DNA of 64,000 bases, taken from positions 4,960,001 through 5,024,000 of the forward strand of contig JAGUCH010000003.1 in the NCBI GenBank assembly GCA_019096065.1, given 5' to 3'. The stretch comes from Paracyclopina nana (taxonomy: Eukaryota; Arthropoda; Copepoda; Cyclopoida; Cyclopettidae). Shown one piece after another: positions 10,238 through 25,159 of this stretch (position 1 is its first letter; every line of letters begins with the position of its first letter). The notes beneath the pieces were generated by a model. It was not told the DNA's origin. It saw nothing but the letters and a program-made list of their open reading frames with translations, and made no database searches. A program made the translations under genes and the position numbers.

Positions 10238-11505
10238 TAAATATTGCTCGCACCATTTGATCAGCTAAATCAATTGTGTGGGCGATGCATGTAAATAGGC
10301 GAAAAATGGCAATTTGCCAATAAGAGTTCACAACAACTTATACAACTACTGCACACAGCTTTCACTATCAAGGAATTCTGAATACAGCACATTGGAGATA
10401 ATAGTTCCAAAGCCCCACCAGAAAAGGAGACATAAAATGCTGCAAATTTTTGTCGAATTGCAACTTGTGCTGCATGAGTCATTCAGAATCCTTAATCTTT
10501 AAAAGTTCAGAACTCAGTGGAAGAGCAGGAAATTCCCATAGTTTTGTTTACGTTAGAAGATGCCAATTGTTAGCTACTTTCATTTTTATCGTCAGCAGGG
10601 TCAATGACAATTGCAAATGAGCGGGTGATTTCGTAGAAAAAGTTTCATAGCTGCCTATTTGTTCAGAAAAATACTGAGATTTTTGAGATATCCAAGCTTC
10701 TATCGTTGAGGAATTTACAGCATTCTTACCTTGACAGGCAACCAGGACATCATCGAATTTCCAAAAATGTAGCCTCAGTCAATGAAGAGTTAGCAACGAA
10801 TGGGTAGAGTCTGAATGTGATTGAGAAATGCAGTGAAGTGGCAACGAAATAGTTTTCACAGATTTTTAGCAAGTGTTCCTTTGTGTATTTTTTCATCTGA
10901 TTCCCTTCTCTAATAGTTTCGAAATTAAGTCAATCTCGACATTCTTGAGGCAATAGTCCAAAGGTCAAGAGTTGAGGTTCTTTCCAGTTGAACAACGGAA
11001 ACAAAATTGTTTGTATATGGGCGAGTTTCCAAACTTGCCTTTTATTATCTTATCAAAAAAAGAAAGAAAAAATCGTACAAGTGGACATCTATGAAAACTG
11101 AGGCCTAAAAGGTTAGAGCCCGCACCATACTTCATTTCGCGGAAAATTCACTCAACCTAGCTAAGCCGAAATATTTAAAAATGAAATGGAATAGTTCTTG
11201 GCTGCTTTTCAGAATGATGCATAAAATGAATCAAATGAACACGACAATAACTGAATTTTTAGCTTTGTTTCGACGTATTTAGTGATAAGATAATTATGCT
11301 ACAACCACTCTAATCAAAGCTTTATTGAACCGAAAAAATCTAGTTTCTTTTTTCAATCAACACGAATGCAAAGATAAGATGATTTGCCACCGATTCAATG
11401 TTTTCTAAGTGGAAAATTACATAAAAGAGATTATTTGAAGAAGCTTTCTTATCTTTATCATTGAATTGAAAAATCTTCCAGTAGACACAGTTACAACCTC
11501 TCGAC
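10238..11505. other. No gene seen
   Basis: About 1.27 kb of AT-rich sequence between MITE copy B and the SLC18B1-like gene. I found no conserved coding segment, tRNA or repeat in either strand. Confidence 0.5.
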
Positions 11506-13492
11506 ATGTTCTCAAGATCGGAATTTATCACTTTAGCCCTATTTTGCGCCGTTTATGTTTCTTGGGGATTAACAGACTCAATTCAAGTAAGCACAATGCA
11601 GACATTTAGTTATGGTACGTAATGAAACACTTTTTTCTCCCTAGGCACCCTTCTATCCCATAGAGGCTTCAAAGAAAGGAGCTACATCTGCAGAGTATGG
11701 ATTTGTGTTTGGGATTATCCACTTAGCCATATTCTTTAGGTAAGCTGATTTTGCTGCCTTTAATCATGATATTGCTTTGATACATGCCAAACATTTCAGT
11801 GGGCCCATTTTCGGAAAGTATATGCACAAGCTTGGAGTACGAAAAGTATACTTTTTTGGAATAATACTCACTGCAGTGTGTGCCTTGATTTTCGGAACAT
11901 TGGACTTCATCGAAAACAAAGACTTATTTTTGGTATGATCTTTTAATTTGTCCAAACTTTCAAGAAGGCAAAAAAGATTTCTTTTAGGCATTTTCGTACA
12001 CATTGAGGACATTAGAAGGCATTGCAGAGGCGGCTTCGTGGTCTGCAGTGTTTGCCATGCTTTTGCACAAGTTCCCAAATAATGTAGCTACAATTTACTC
12101 CATCACTGAGGCCAGTTTTTCATTCGCCGAGATGATCGGGCCGACTTTTGGAGCCTTCTTGTACCAATACGGAGGCTTTGTGCTCCCATTTCTTGTATGC
12201 GGTACACTTTGCCTGCTGACAGGTACAAAATCAATGAGCTTTTGAGTGATGTTGCTAAAAAAATATTGCAGGCCTTTTCACACTTTGCGTTTTGCCCAAT
12301 GAGCAAGAATTCAAGAAAGACAATGAAGTTGAAATGGCAATTTCAGCCTCTGAAGTTAATTCCGCTGATGAGATTGAAATCGTCGATCCTAGGTAAGTTC
12401 GCCAAAATTGAGTAAGAAAATGAACATACAATCACTTAAGAAAATGGCAAACATATTCATAACTCATTATTTCAGGTCTCAAAATAACAACTCTGAGCGT
12501 TCAAAGCTGCTTATGCCCAATTCAGATAGCATCTTATATGCTGGTACGAGCCTTACGAGCCGTAATATTGAGAGGGCAATGAGCGTCAAATCCGATGTCA
12601 CCGCGAGGAGCCACCGAAGTCACCGAACCGCCATACATTCAGTGAAAGCAAACAACAACCCATCGGCTCTCTGGCCAGTTTTGTCCAATAAGAAGGTGCT
12701 CATTGCACTCTCTGGCACCGTTTTTGGCGCCTCTTGCCAGGGACTTTTGGAAGCGTGCCTTGAGCCCTTTTTGGAAAGCTTTGGTCTCACCATCACCCAA
12801 ATTGGCTTCACTTTTTTGGCCTTGAGCCTACCTTACTTCATCGCCAGTCCCATCTGGGGACACACGTGCGATCATTGGGTCAACCCTCAAGTCATTCAAC
12901 CCATTGGCCACGTGATCACCTTTGTGGGCTTCATTTTGCTTGGCCCAGCAGGATACATACCGGAAAACGTACGCGCGTCTCCTTTTAAATAGCCTGCGGC
13001 TTGCACTGATGAGAGTTGATGATCATTTTAGGTGATGGCTCCCACTTATGCCACAACTCTAATTGGGCTCTCACTCCTCGGCATTGGCTCCGCAGCCCTG
13101 CTTGTGGCTTCGTTTGCAGGAGCTCAAAAATCAGCGTTGGAATCGCTTCCCGTGACCCCAGATGACATTTACGCAGTCATATCGGGAATTTGGACTTCGG
13201 CATTTGCTCTTGGCAACTTCATAGGGCCAACTGTAGGGGGATTGCTCATTGACGTTCTGGGCTTTGCAAAGACTACCACGGCATTTCAAGTAGGCTTTCA
13301 TTTGGCACATTAATGCAACACTAACTAATTTTTTTTCAGTTGGCTGGCGTTGTTTTGCTCTGCTTGGATATAGCCAATTTGTGGTGTTGCCAAAATACGA
13401 CTCGAGTAGCTAAGCTCAAACGAAGTTCAAGCGGAAAGCAAGAACCAGCCACCATTGAAGTGAAATACGATCTGTACCAGCGCTTGCCTTGA
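11506..13492 (+). CDS. SLC18B1: MFS transporter, SLC18B1-like
   Basis: Eight exons: 11506-11586, 11645-11739, 11800-11932, 11988-12222, 12272-12392, 12476-12968, 13032-13289 and 13340-13492, giving 522 residues in phase. It is a polytopic major facilitator. The first membrane helix starts at FITLALFCAVYVSWGL, the loop after TM2 carries GKYMHKLGVRKVYFFG, and TM4-5 hold RTLEGIAEAASWSAVFA, which matches the vesicular amine transporter fold. A long cytosolic loop (exons 5-6, Ser/Arg-rich) divides the two six-helix halves. SLC18B1 is a vesicular polyamine exporter driven by protons in vertebrates; the substrate here is inferred from family only. The short first exon was placed by its ATG and the GTAAGC donor at 11587. 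Confidence 0.85.
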
Positions 13493-13627
13493 ACAGTGTC
13501 TCAGTTCTCCCCATCAAATCTCTTTAAACTTTATGTGACAGTTTGTAGCATCATGAATCGAAAATTATATACCTACATATCTTGAAACGCTGAATAGTCG
13601 GCAGTCTATTATATATCTACAACATAT

Positions 13628-14003
13628 GCAGTCAAAATTGGACGGTGTGGGAATCAAAAGTTTGTGTTATGAATTCATGAATTTTGAGGCGTAATGGGTA
13701 TTGTTGGAAAGGTTGAACCTTTGGACATCTTTTTTGTTTTCTGACAAAATGAAAAATATCATTATGAATTCAGAGTGACAGCAAAAAATAAATGATGCAT
13801 CAGTTTTTTTCGTGACAATTTTCTGAGTTGCCTTGGGAAAATTGAATTTTACCGTTTTTTTCCCCTTTTAAAATGATTTTTTGCATTTTTGCAAAAGAGA
13901 TGGCAAAAGACTTAATCTTTCCAACGATGTCATTTAAAAGTTCTGTATTTCTTAAGTATGTGACACAAAGTTAATCTCGTACCGTCCAATTTTGAACGTA
14001 TAT
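13628..14003. mobile_element. Tc1/mariner-type MITE, copy 1
   Basis: About 375 bp ending in inverted copies of AAAATTGGACGGT and flanked by TA-rich sequence. The body matches the element inside the CTCF intron (37965-38351) in opposite orientation, including the CATCTTTTTTGTTTTCTGAC block and the GATGCATCAGTTTTT block. One end is shortened compared with copy 2. It has no ORF. Confidence 0.7.
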
Positions 14004-14116
14004 ACATCGAGTATAAACATTGAATAATTTTTCCGTTGATGTTAAAACCGGATTATTTCTCTCGTTAAATAACAACGCGACACCCTCATCCCGGGAGGAC
14101 AATAATCAGTAAAATC

Positions 14117-14598
14117 ATGTCAGATTTGAAAGTATTCCCTTTGAGGCTAAGGAGAGGAGATGAATTGAAGCAAAGCTTGCTGGATTACGCTTCAGGCCTA
14201 AGCTTGTCCGCACCCTTTATCTTAACCTGTTGCGGATCTGTCAGCTGCGCGACCCTCAGATTTGCGAAGCCCCCGGACGGAGAGGAGAAAGTAAGCGATA
14301 GTCAACTTAAACGTAATACTAATCTTTCCCTCTTCAGATCCAACATTTTGAGGAATTTTTCGAAATTTGTTCGCTCGTTGGTACCCTGGCCGGATCGGGG
14401 CATTTGCACGTGGTTCTAGGTCGCCATGATGGAACCACGGTTTCCGGACATGTGGTCGGAAACCTTATAATCCATACCACCGCAGAAGTGGTCATTGGAA
14501 ATTGCGAATCCTACAACTTTGCTAGGTCGTGGGATGAAACTACAGGGTTCAACGAATTACAAGTCCAACCCATCTTTTCGGAAGAATTTAATAGTTAG
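14117..14598 (+). CDS. PPC/DUF296 domain protein
   Basis: Two exons, 14117-14290 and 14338-14598, give 144 residues that are almost entirely one PPC (DUF296) domain. Marks are KVFPLRLRRGDELKQSLLDY at the start, APFILTCCGSVSCATLRF, then FEEFFEICSLVGTLAGSGHL across the intron, and HVVGNLIIHTTAEVVIG. PPC domains form trimers; in plants they follow AT-hooks in AHL proteins, while bacteria and many animals carry the domain alone, with unknown function. No AT-hook or signal peptide is present, so it is probably a soluble cytosolic or nuclear trimer. It stands 286 bp before the alkaline phosphatase gene on the same strand. Confidence 0.88.
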
Positions 14599-14883
14599 CT
14601 AAAAAAAAGGCCAAATGAACATATTATCTCTTTTCAAGTTCATTCTCCCTTATTTGATGAAAAAAGTTGGACATTTGAGTGACATGCTAGACAGCCATTC
14701 TTAGTCCACTCGCATATCACGCTATCAAAAATGCCATCCACGATGCAGGTAAATTAATAATAAGCTCAAACTCAAGGTGTCCAAGATAAGTCCGTTTGAA
14801 CACGTCTGCGCATTCAGTATAAATGTGAACTTGGATAACTATATAGCAGCAGTCAATCGATTCTTCTTCACCCAAGGAGAAGC

Positions 14884-16800
14884 ATGAGGATAATTCTCGT
14901 AACTCAGCTTTGCTTGATAACGTATTGCCTGGCTGATGAGCTGCATCCAAGCCATCAAAAAAGTAGGTCCTATCCAACAAGTGAGGATATAGACTACTGG
15001 CGTAATTTGGGCTTAAAGGAGCTTCATTCTGCTCAAAGCTTAGCTAAAATTGAGAATCGAGCCAAAAATATCATCGTTTTTGTCGGAGATGGAATGAGCC
15101 TGCCAACGCTCACTGCATCAAGAATCTATAAGGCTCAAAGAAAATCAAGCAAAGCATCCGGAGAGGAGAGCCTTCTGACTTTTGAGCAATTTCCTCATGT
15201 CGGCTTAAGCAAGGTAAACGCATTACAAAGCGACGTGGACTAAATTAAGCAAAATGCTCCTTCACAGACATATTGCATTGATCAACAAACCTCGGATTCT
15301 GCTTCAACTGCTACAGCATTATTCACTGGGGTCAAAACGAAAGCCGACACTCTGGGATTCGATCACAACATTGACTTTGGCAACGCAGAGTCCATAATGG
15401 AAGCAGCTGCATTGGACTCTATCCTGGCACATGCTCAACGGGCTGGGAAGGACACTGGATTTGTGACCACTGCGAGGGTCACTCACGCTACACCAGCATC
15501 GCTGTACGCTCATGTACCAGACCGAGATTGGGAGTGCTTTGACAACCTCCTAGAACAGTTTGAGGACGAGGGCAAGATTCCTGAAAACGTCCATGACATT
15601 GCTTGGCAACTGATGAACCAAGATCCCGGACGGAACATAAAGGTGATCTTGGGAGGAGGCAAAGCCAACTTTTTGCCACCCACTTTCCAGATCAAAACCA
15701 AGGGTGACTATGAAGACTATGACTACAACTGCGCCTGCGAAAAACATAGGTAACTTCATATATCATGCAACTAGGCTCTCACAAAAATTACATTTTGAAT
15801 CCACAGGAACTTCATTTCCGAGTTTTTGGAGCAGAATCCGAGCAACGTGTTCGTAAGCAACAAAACAGAGCTTTTCAGAGCAGATTTGGACAAAACCAAT
15901 AGGCTGATTGGACTGTTTTCTCATACCCATATGCTTTATGAGCATGAGAGAAGGGGCAATTTAGTTGAGGACTACACCGACCAGCCAAGCCTAGCAGAAA
16001 TGACCAAAGTTGCCATTGACAAGCTAAGCAAAAATGTAGAAAATGGATTTTTTCTCATGGTGGAGGGTGCAAAAATTGATCATGCACACCACTCTGCATG
16101 GGTAACAATTCGCCTATTATCCATTAATGAACAGAGCCCAAAGTAGGGATGATAATTCTATAAAAAAGGCCAATGCAGCACTTGATGAGACGGTCGCATT
16201 TGATGAGGCCGTAGAAGTTGCACTAGATTCGGTGAACCTTGAAGACACCTTGGTAATTGTGACAGCCGATCATGGGCACACAATGTCCATGGCAGGCTAC
16301 CAATCCAGAGGATCAGATGTTAGAGGTTAACTACATTTTCAATCAATCCTCTTTTAGCTTATAGACTCATTTAAAATGTTACAGGCCTGGTCGATTTGAA
16401 GGAAGCTGACGACAAAATGCCCTACTTAACACTTAGCTATGCCAATGGGAAGGGATTCAAGGAGCATTTGGGAGTTGACAAAGACGAAGTTGAGCGAGCT
16501 GACTTGGATCAGGTTGACTACATGGATTGGAAGTTCAGATCACCAGGCAATGTGCCAATGTCTAAAGAAACCCACTCCAGCGCAGATGTTGGAATTTTCG
16601 CTCAAGGTATTCTCGCATTCCATTTTCAACTGCGCTTTCAAGACCTTGTAAATTTTTCCGTAGGACCTTTTGCCCATTTCATTCATGGAGTGCATGAACA
16701 AACATATGTGTATTACCTCATGGCTTACAGCGCCTGCCTAGACATGTTTGAGAACGAGCCTCATTGCTCTAATTTTGTCTCGCAGAAACCGAAGCACTGA
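14884..16800 (+). CDS. Secreted alkaline phosphatase
   Basis: Six exons: 14884-15213, 15268-15749, 15807-16101, 16169-16325, 16385-16606 and 16664-16800, giving 540 residues. A signal peptide (MRIILVTQLCLITYCLADE) is followed by the full catalytic set: FVGDGMS (metal-binding Asp), DSAST with the nucleophilic Ser, KIDHAHH, TADHGH and the late GVHEQ histidine, so zinc and magnesium sites are intact. Exon 4 was placed at 16169 because only that acceptor keeps the frame and gives AHHSAWANAALDETVAF. The protein stops soon after CLDMFENEPHCSNF with a polar tail, and no hydrophobic GPI-attachment segment follows. It is therefore predicted to be freely secreted, unlike most membrane-anchored animal enzymes. 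A TATAAA lies at 14818-14823. Confidence 0.92.
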
Positions 16801-17864
16801 TTTGCCTTATCTTAACGAAGCTTTCTAGTCATTTGCTTTCAAATAAAAAAACTATGGAAAATCATCTTACCTTGTTCGACATGTTGAAAAATCAGCGAGG
16901 TAAACAGCTCATGGCTGGCCTCTGGCAAGCTCCGTTTGGCAATCCACGAAAAAAAATGTATTTTCTATCATACTTGAAAATTCGAAATTGCAAACAAGGA
17001 CGCTTCAGCGTACCACGCACTCAAATCCCAATTAATTAGCAAAACTGAGTATTGAGCCAATGACAATCAGCTTACTCAGTCACTTGTCCCAGATTTTTCT
17101 CTGGAAAAAGTCGGACTCATGCAATAAAAGGTCGACGTGCAAAGAGTCGCTTGAGCAAAAAACGAGTCAAACGACACACATTCAAATATTTGTTCTCCAC
17201 GAATGCTGAGTTGATAAACTGAAAGTCTCAGGCTGGTTTACAAAATACAAACAGTGCTGCCAGATAGAATAGGCCTCGAGGTGCTGGCGACGCGACAGGG
17301 CTTTTAGGCAGTTTTTGCAATCATTAAAATGTCTGACGAAATCGACAGGTTTTTTTGATGGGTATGAGCTTAAGCTGGATGCTCCCTCTCAATTGTTTAT
17401 ATGTGATTTTATTAAAAGGCCAAAATGGCGATTTTTTGGGCAATTCGGAAAAATCATCTGGCAGCTCTAGTCACAAATTAATACCGAAAGAAAAATTCGC
17501 CGAAATCGAAAATCGAGTTGGAACTTGAAAAACAGAATCGAGGTCGTATTTATTCGTAAGAAGTGGCATTCAATTTTTCGAAAGTGTTTGTGATTTTTAA
17601 AAGTTCCAATCTACCGAAGAAGATAGCTTCGTTTATTCAAAAGGACTGATAAAGAAAGGTAGGTAGTAACTATTTTTACCGATTTCCTTTTTGGCTAATT
17701 TTCAACGACATACTGTAAAGTGAGGCAGGACATTAATGTAGCCATTTTCTCCTGGTGCAGATCGGTCTGCATGTGTTCTATTTGTCTGACATTCTACAAC
17801 TATGACTAATCTGTCGGGCAAAAAATGGCTTAAAAAGGCAACTAGTTCGTTTTCTTGCTTCCAG
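16801..17864. other. No functional gene seen; possible decayed 5' exons near the right end
   Basis: About 1.06 kb with no conserved frame. The last 100-150 bases, before the splice acceptor at 17863-17864, may hold eroded upstream exons of the neighbouring CUB pseudogene, but I could not define them. Confidence 0.4.
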
Positions 17865-19395
17865 ATTTCTGCCATTTGAGGCTTGATTTTGAAATGTTCG
17901 TTCGGCTTGGTCCAACAACGACCAGTGATGCTGCTGATACAACTGACAATTGTCCAGACTAATTGTCTGTATCAGTAAGCTAGAAATTATTTCATCAAAG
18001 ATCTTCATTTTTATTTGCTTTAACTTGTTATAGTCCTCCTCATCTTTCCCCGTCCCTGAAATCTGCAGACTAAATTCCGGACAACACAGTAAATGTAATT
18101 TAGGCCACCTTGCACCTTAAACAAAGATACTTAAATAGTTTACATAGACATGAGAAATGGACCAACTGACACAGCAACATTAGCTTTTACCTTTTCTGCA
18201 ATTGCAAATGCTAAAAGATTGTGGGAAATTCAGGCTATGCAGCGTCAGTGTTTGTACCCAAGCAGGTTAATGAGAAATATGCTTCTCTTGTATATTCCAA
18301 AATTACTACATATAATCTCATTTATAGACCACCAAGTGGTTGCCTGCAGTATTTCACTACGTGGGCTGGTAGAATCGCTTCCTTTTATTAATTTTTTCAG
18401 ACCCTCACCAAATATGCATTTGATTAACCAAAAGTGAGCTTAAAGAATTGTCTGTAGCTAGGCTTGTTATTACAATTGCGAATTATAGGTATGACGTTTG
18501 TATTCGGCAAAGTGAAGGTGCATGCTGTATTCAGTATCAAATGTGCCCTGGCCAAGCTGATAGTTTTACTTTGGACCATTCTCGTTCGGTCGCAGATGCT
18601 AGTGACGCTGGTACCCAATCTACCACTGACTATATTGAAGTACCAGGTAGGCTTGAATTTAAAATTCCTTGATGGAAGTCTTACTGTGTTTGATCTAGGC
18701 AGCTCTTCCATATGCATAGAATTGGCAGGCCAATCAAACATTAATTCAAGATATTGTGGAAGAGTATTGGCCAACGTTGTTGGCGTCACTAAAAGATTTT
18801 GCATCACTTAAAGAGCGGACGTTCAATTTTGTGGGTCGAAAAAGCCAGCCCGTGCTCAGCGATTTTCTGCGCTAATAGCTGTTAAAGTGTAGTTGAGTGA
18901 TAATAACTTATTTATTCCGACGGGATGATGCTGCTCCAGGAAAGGTTTGACCAACTGAGCCAAGCAATTTTTTTTGCAGAACTTTTAACAAAAATGCGAT
19001 TGAAATGGTGAAAATGAAAGCTTGCGTTAGGAGTTGCCCTACTATGACTATTTTTAATTATTTGCTCCCATTCCATTAAAGAAATTAAGTGATTGTTTTA
19101 TCGAAAACAAGCTATTTTTTTGGCCCAAATAAGTAGGCTCGTTTCATCAAAATCTTAATTCCGACCCACGCTAATAAAATTTCAGTCTACGCGCTGAGAT
19201 CGGAAAATAGCTTGTCCACTCTTTAAGTGATGCAAAATCTTTTGCGTCACTAAAGGAAACTTAGCTATTTGCGGTAATCTTGCGAGTTTTAATTTTACTT
19301 ACTTCATTTTTCCTAAATTGTACTGCTCCTTACACTGTAAGAATTACCACAGACCATGGTGCTGATGTGGGAATTGCAGCCACAGCACCAACAAG
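17865..19395 (+). pseudogene. Arthropod CUB-domain protein pseudogene
   Basis: Remains of a multi-exon secreted CUB-family gene of the type common in arthropods. Recognisable exons are 17865-17974 (LRLDFEMFV), 18034-18088 (FPVPEICRLNSGQH), 18139-18265 (GPTDTATLAFTFS), 18328 to about 18433 (PPSGCLQYFT and HLINQ), 18489-18646 (YDVCIRQSEGACCIQY), 18699-18790 (RYCGRVLANVVGVT) and about 19320-19395 (NCTAPYTVRITTD). Damage: an in-frame TAA at 17960-17962 where the family has an uninterrupted segment, a frame change near 18380-18390 (a tiny intron there is the alternative), a 453-bp hAT-like insertion at 18791, and no AG acceptor before the NCTAPY exon. Upstream exons with a signal peptide were not found. 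In a live gene this would be an extracellular protein. Confidence 0.72.
18791..19243. mobile_element. Non-autonomous hAT-like element inside the CUB pseudogene
   Basis: 453 bp with near-perfect terminal inverted repeats beginning AAAAGATTTTGCATCACTTA, flanked by an exact 8-bp direct repeat GCGTCACT (18783-18790 and 19244-19251). An 8-bp target duplication is the hAT signature. There is no transposase frame. The duplicated target is coding sequence of the CUB exon, and the insertion brings a stop codon within seven codons. Confidence 0.85.
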
Positions 19396-19594
19396 TAAAG
19401 GTAGATTTTTATGGAATTGGGATTTTAAGTCTTTTTCAAACAATATGTTTAGTTTCAGAACTTACTCAAGTCCAGTGTATTTAATTGTGTACAACAGAAC
19501 CATGATTTTTTATAAAGCAGGGTCCTTTAGATGAAATTAATTTATTACATTTTGCAAAGAATAGTGGTAACTCCAGCTTTGAAATATTGATGCA

Positions 19595-20850
19595 TCACAC
19601 TGAGTTTGTTGCTACTGCCAAGTTGTAGGCTTTGAAAAATTCAACTTTTGCTTTGGCAACTTCTGGTGAGTCTTGAGGCTGAGCAAGGCTTGTCACTTGG
19701 TAGCCATTTTGGTCATCTGCAGTGTATTCAACTCTCCTCAGCATTCCATTCGGGTCAACGTAGGCATAAAATCCTCTTGTGATACCGTTTTCATCCAGTG
19801 TCTCTTGCTTCTCAGAGTTCAAATCTTGGTACTCATATTGGTACAAAAAATGGCCATTTGATGATTGACTCACTTCTTCATTTAGAGCCGATTTTTCTTG
19901 CTGTGGTATGATAAATCCAGGTCCCTCCTCAGGAATGTCCAGATCTTGAATAGGTTTTAGGGGGGCAACTTGTTGCACTGGAATCTCCTCCCCATATGAT
20001 GTTGCTAAATGGGCTTTGGAAGAGTACTCTAAAGATGGCCTTGCCCTTGTTTCTGGCACCAGAAAACCAGGACCTTGCTCAGGGATGTTAAGGTCCTCAA
20101 TTGGCCTTAAAGGCGCAACAACGGCCGGTGATGTGGTGACTGGCTCTGGAATTTCTTGCCCGTATGATGTTGCCAACCTTTGATATTTTCTTATCGGGAA
20201 ACTTGCACCAAAACCTAGATATTTCACAGGCCTTAGGTGGGTTCCGTAATTATAGCTGAAAGCTTTGGCAACCACGAAAACTGCTGCAAGCACAACCTTA
20301 AAAAAGAAAAAGAACAACTTGTATACTAGCTAGTTGTCCAAGGCGGGGGAGGAATGCTCTGCCAATTGAGCACTCAAATTATAGGCTCAAAATCCTTTAA
20401 AAGTTAATTTGAGAACTGTGAGATCCTAGGGGCAAAAAAGCTTGAGTTTACCTTATAATCGGAAAAGGTCAATGTGGGTGACCCAGGAAAAATTCAGTAT
20501 AAAAATTGAGATTATGCACTGCGGGGCATTTGGAACATATCAAGTTCGCTAAGTTAAGATATGCTCCCCAATTTTTTCTATATGCATAAATGGTAACACC
20601 TTTAGTTATGTGAATTCGCAACAAGCTCTATGAGAAATTAAACAAGATTTAAAAAAGATTCTACGCTCTAGTAACTGCTCAAAGCTATTCGACCGCTTTC
20701 CGTGAGTCTGTGTTTAAATGCTGCACTTTGCTTTGCATCTGCTCGCTGCCCTCTGCCAAATTATGCGTGGGGATTTCAGGGCACTAAAATGGGGCGGCCC
20801 TTTCTCGGGTCTTTTTATAATGAATAAGATTGACTTACTATGACTCTCAT
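19595..20850 (-). CDS. CPR-family cuticle protein (RR chitin-binding domain)
   Basis: Two exons: a 12-bp exon 20850-20839 encoding M-R-V-I, and 20296-19595, giving 237 residues. The short first exon is typical of cuticle genes and completes a signal peptide (MRVIVVLAAVFVVAKA). The chitin-binding Rebers-Riddiford region near residues 160-215 reads HFLYQYEYQDLNSEKQE, then GFYAYVDPNGMLRRVEYTAD and NGYQV. Before it are two diverged copies of a module with LATSYGQEIP, then VAPLRPIEDLNIPEQGPGF, near residues 40-85 and 95-135. It is predicted to be a structural protein of the exoskeleton. The intron (542 bp) is long for this window. A TATA box and initiator lie just upstream. Confidence 0.88.
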
Positions 20851-20874
20851 CTTGTGCTCGTGAGTGAGATTTTG

Positions 20875-20911
20875 GACTGAACTTGTCTAATGACGAGCTC
20901 CAGACTTTATA
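20875..20911 (-). promoter_or_regulatory. TATA box and initiator of the cuticle gene
   Basis: Minus-strand TATAAA at 20911-20906 is followed about 30 bp downstream by TCAGTC (20880-20875), the arthropod initiator. The ATG is 25 bp further on. Spacing fits a focused RNA polymerase II promoter. Confidence 0.65.
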
Positions 20912-21653
20912 TTTTGGTAGTTATCCTCGCTGAGTGAAGCACTGTGGGACATTTTCTGCTGAGAGCTTAAAAAGAACTCAAAATGATAATCAATTCTGTT
21001 GATTTTTTAAGATTTGCTGACAATGGAATGGCTTTGTAGGCTGGTTTGCCACACAGTGCAGGATTTTGGCTTTGCCTCAATTCTTGACCTTGCCTATCTT
21101 CCAACACCCGCCAATGAAACTGCGACATAGCTAACCATCCATACGTAAAAGAATAGCCAAAAAGGTTTGCTAATTGTTAGCTATTTGCCTGAGTTCTTTT
21201 ACTCGCAATTGTGTATTTGAGCTTCCTTCATTTTCAGGTCTCATGATCAAAGTTGATTAAGATCTTGGTGAGGCCAGTAAAATTCCACGATACCAATGAT
21301 AATAGAAGTGATACGAGATCATCAATTCTTGAAGGATGCAATATAGTTTTTGCAATGTCTTCCTATAGCAGGACTGACCTGTGGCATGTTTATGGCTACT
21401 AATTAATCAATCAGTTTAAAAGAATGCAAAAAAAACTGATAGCAGCTAGTCAGCTTTATAGCTCAGAAAAAATAGTCTTATTCACATTTTTGCATGTCAG
21501 TTTTTTGGGAGGTGACCTGTGATATGTATATTAATCATATATTATAAGGGCCTTGGTAGTAGCATTTTTCTTTGATGAAGTCATCAATTTGCATTAAGGG
21601 CGCATTTTTCTTGCACACATGATAAATGATGTGACCAAAAATGGAGCCTCAAA
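20912..21653. other. No gene seen
   Basis: About 740 bp between the cuticle promoter and the 3' end of the first CUB-serine protease. I saw no conserved frame, RNA gene or repeat. Confidence 0.5.
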
Positions 21654-24860
<3,207 letters not shown>

Positions 24861-25159
24861 GATTATAAACTCTTGCACAAGAGAGACTGAACAACCCTTT
24901 GATGACTTTATCTGTAAGCAGTTCTACGCAAATATTTGCTTTGCACCGCTGATAACAAAAGTCGTGAATTTAGAGTGTATTTGCCAATTTCATAAACTTA
25001 AACAAATGCTGTTTTCAATTTGGTTCCGAATTAGTAACAATGAATGTTGAAGTGGGGGTTAGTATAATTTTTGTCGTGGAATTGATGCCAATGTTAAACT
25101 AAAAATACTATTGACGCAAATGAAAGAACCGCGAGTGATGTAAAGCTAGGTGAGCAGCT

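Noticed and set aside
16102-16168. Exon 4 of alkaline phosphatase starting near 16135-16147
   Set aside because: All those acceptors break the frame or introduce a stop; the acceptor ending at 16168 fits both phase and family alignment.
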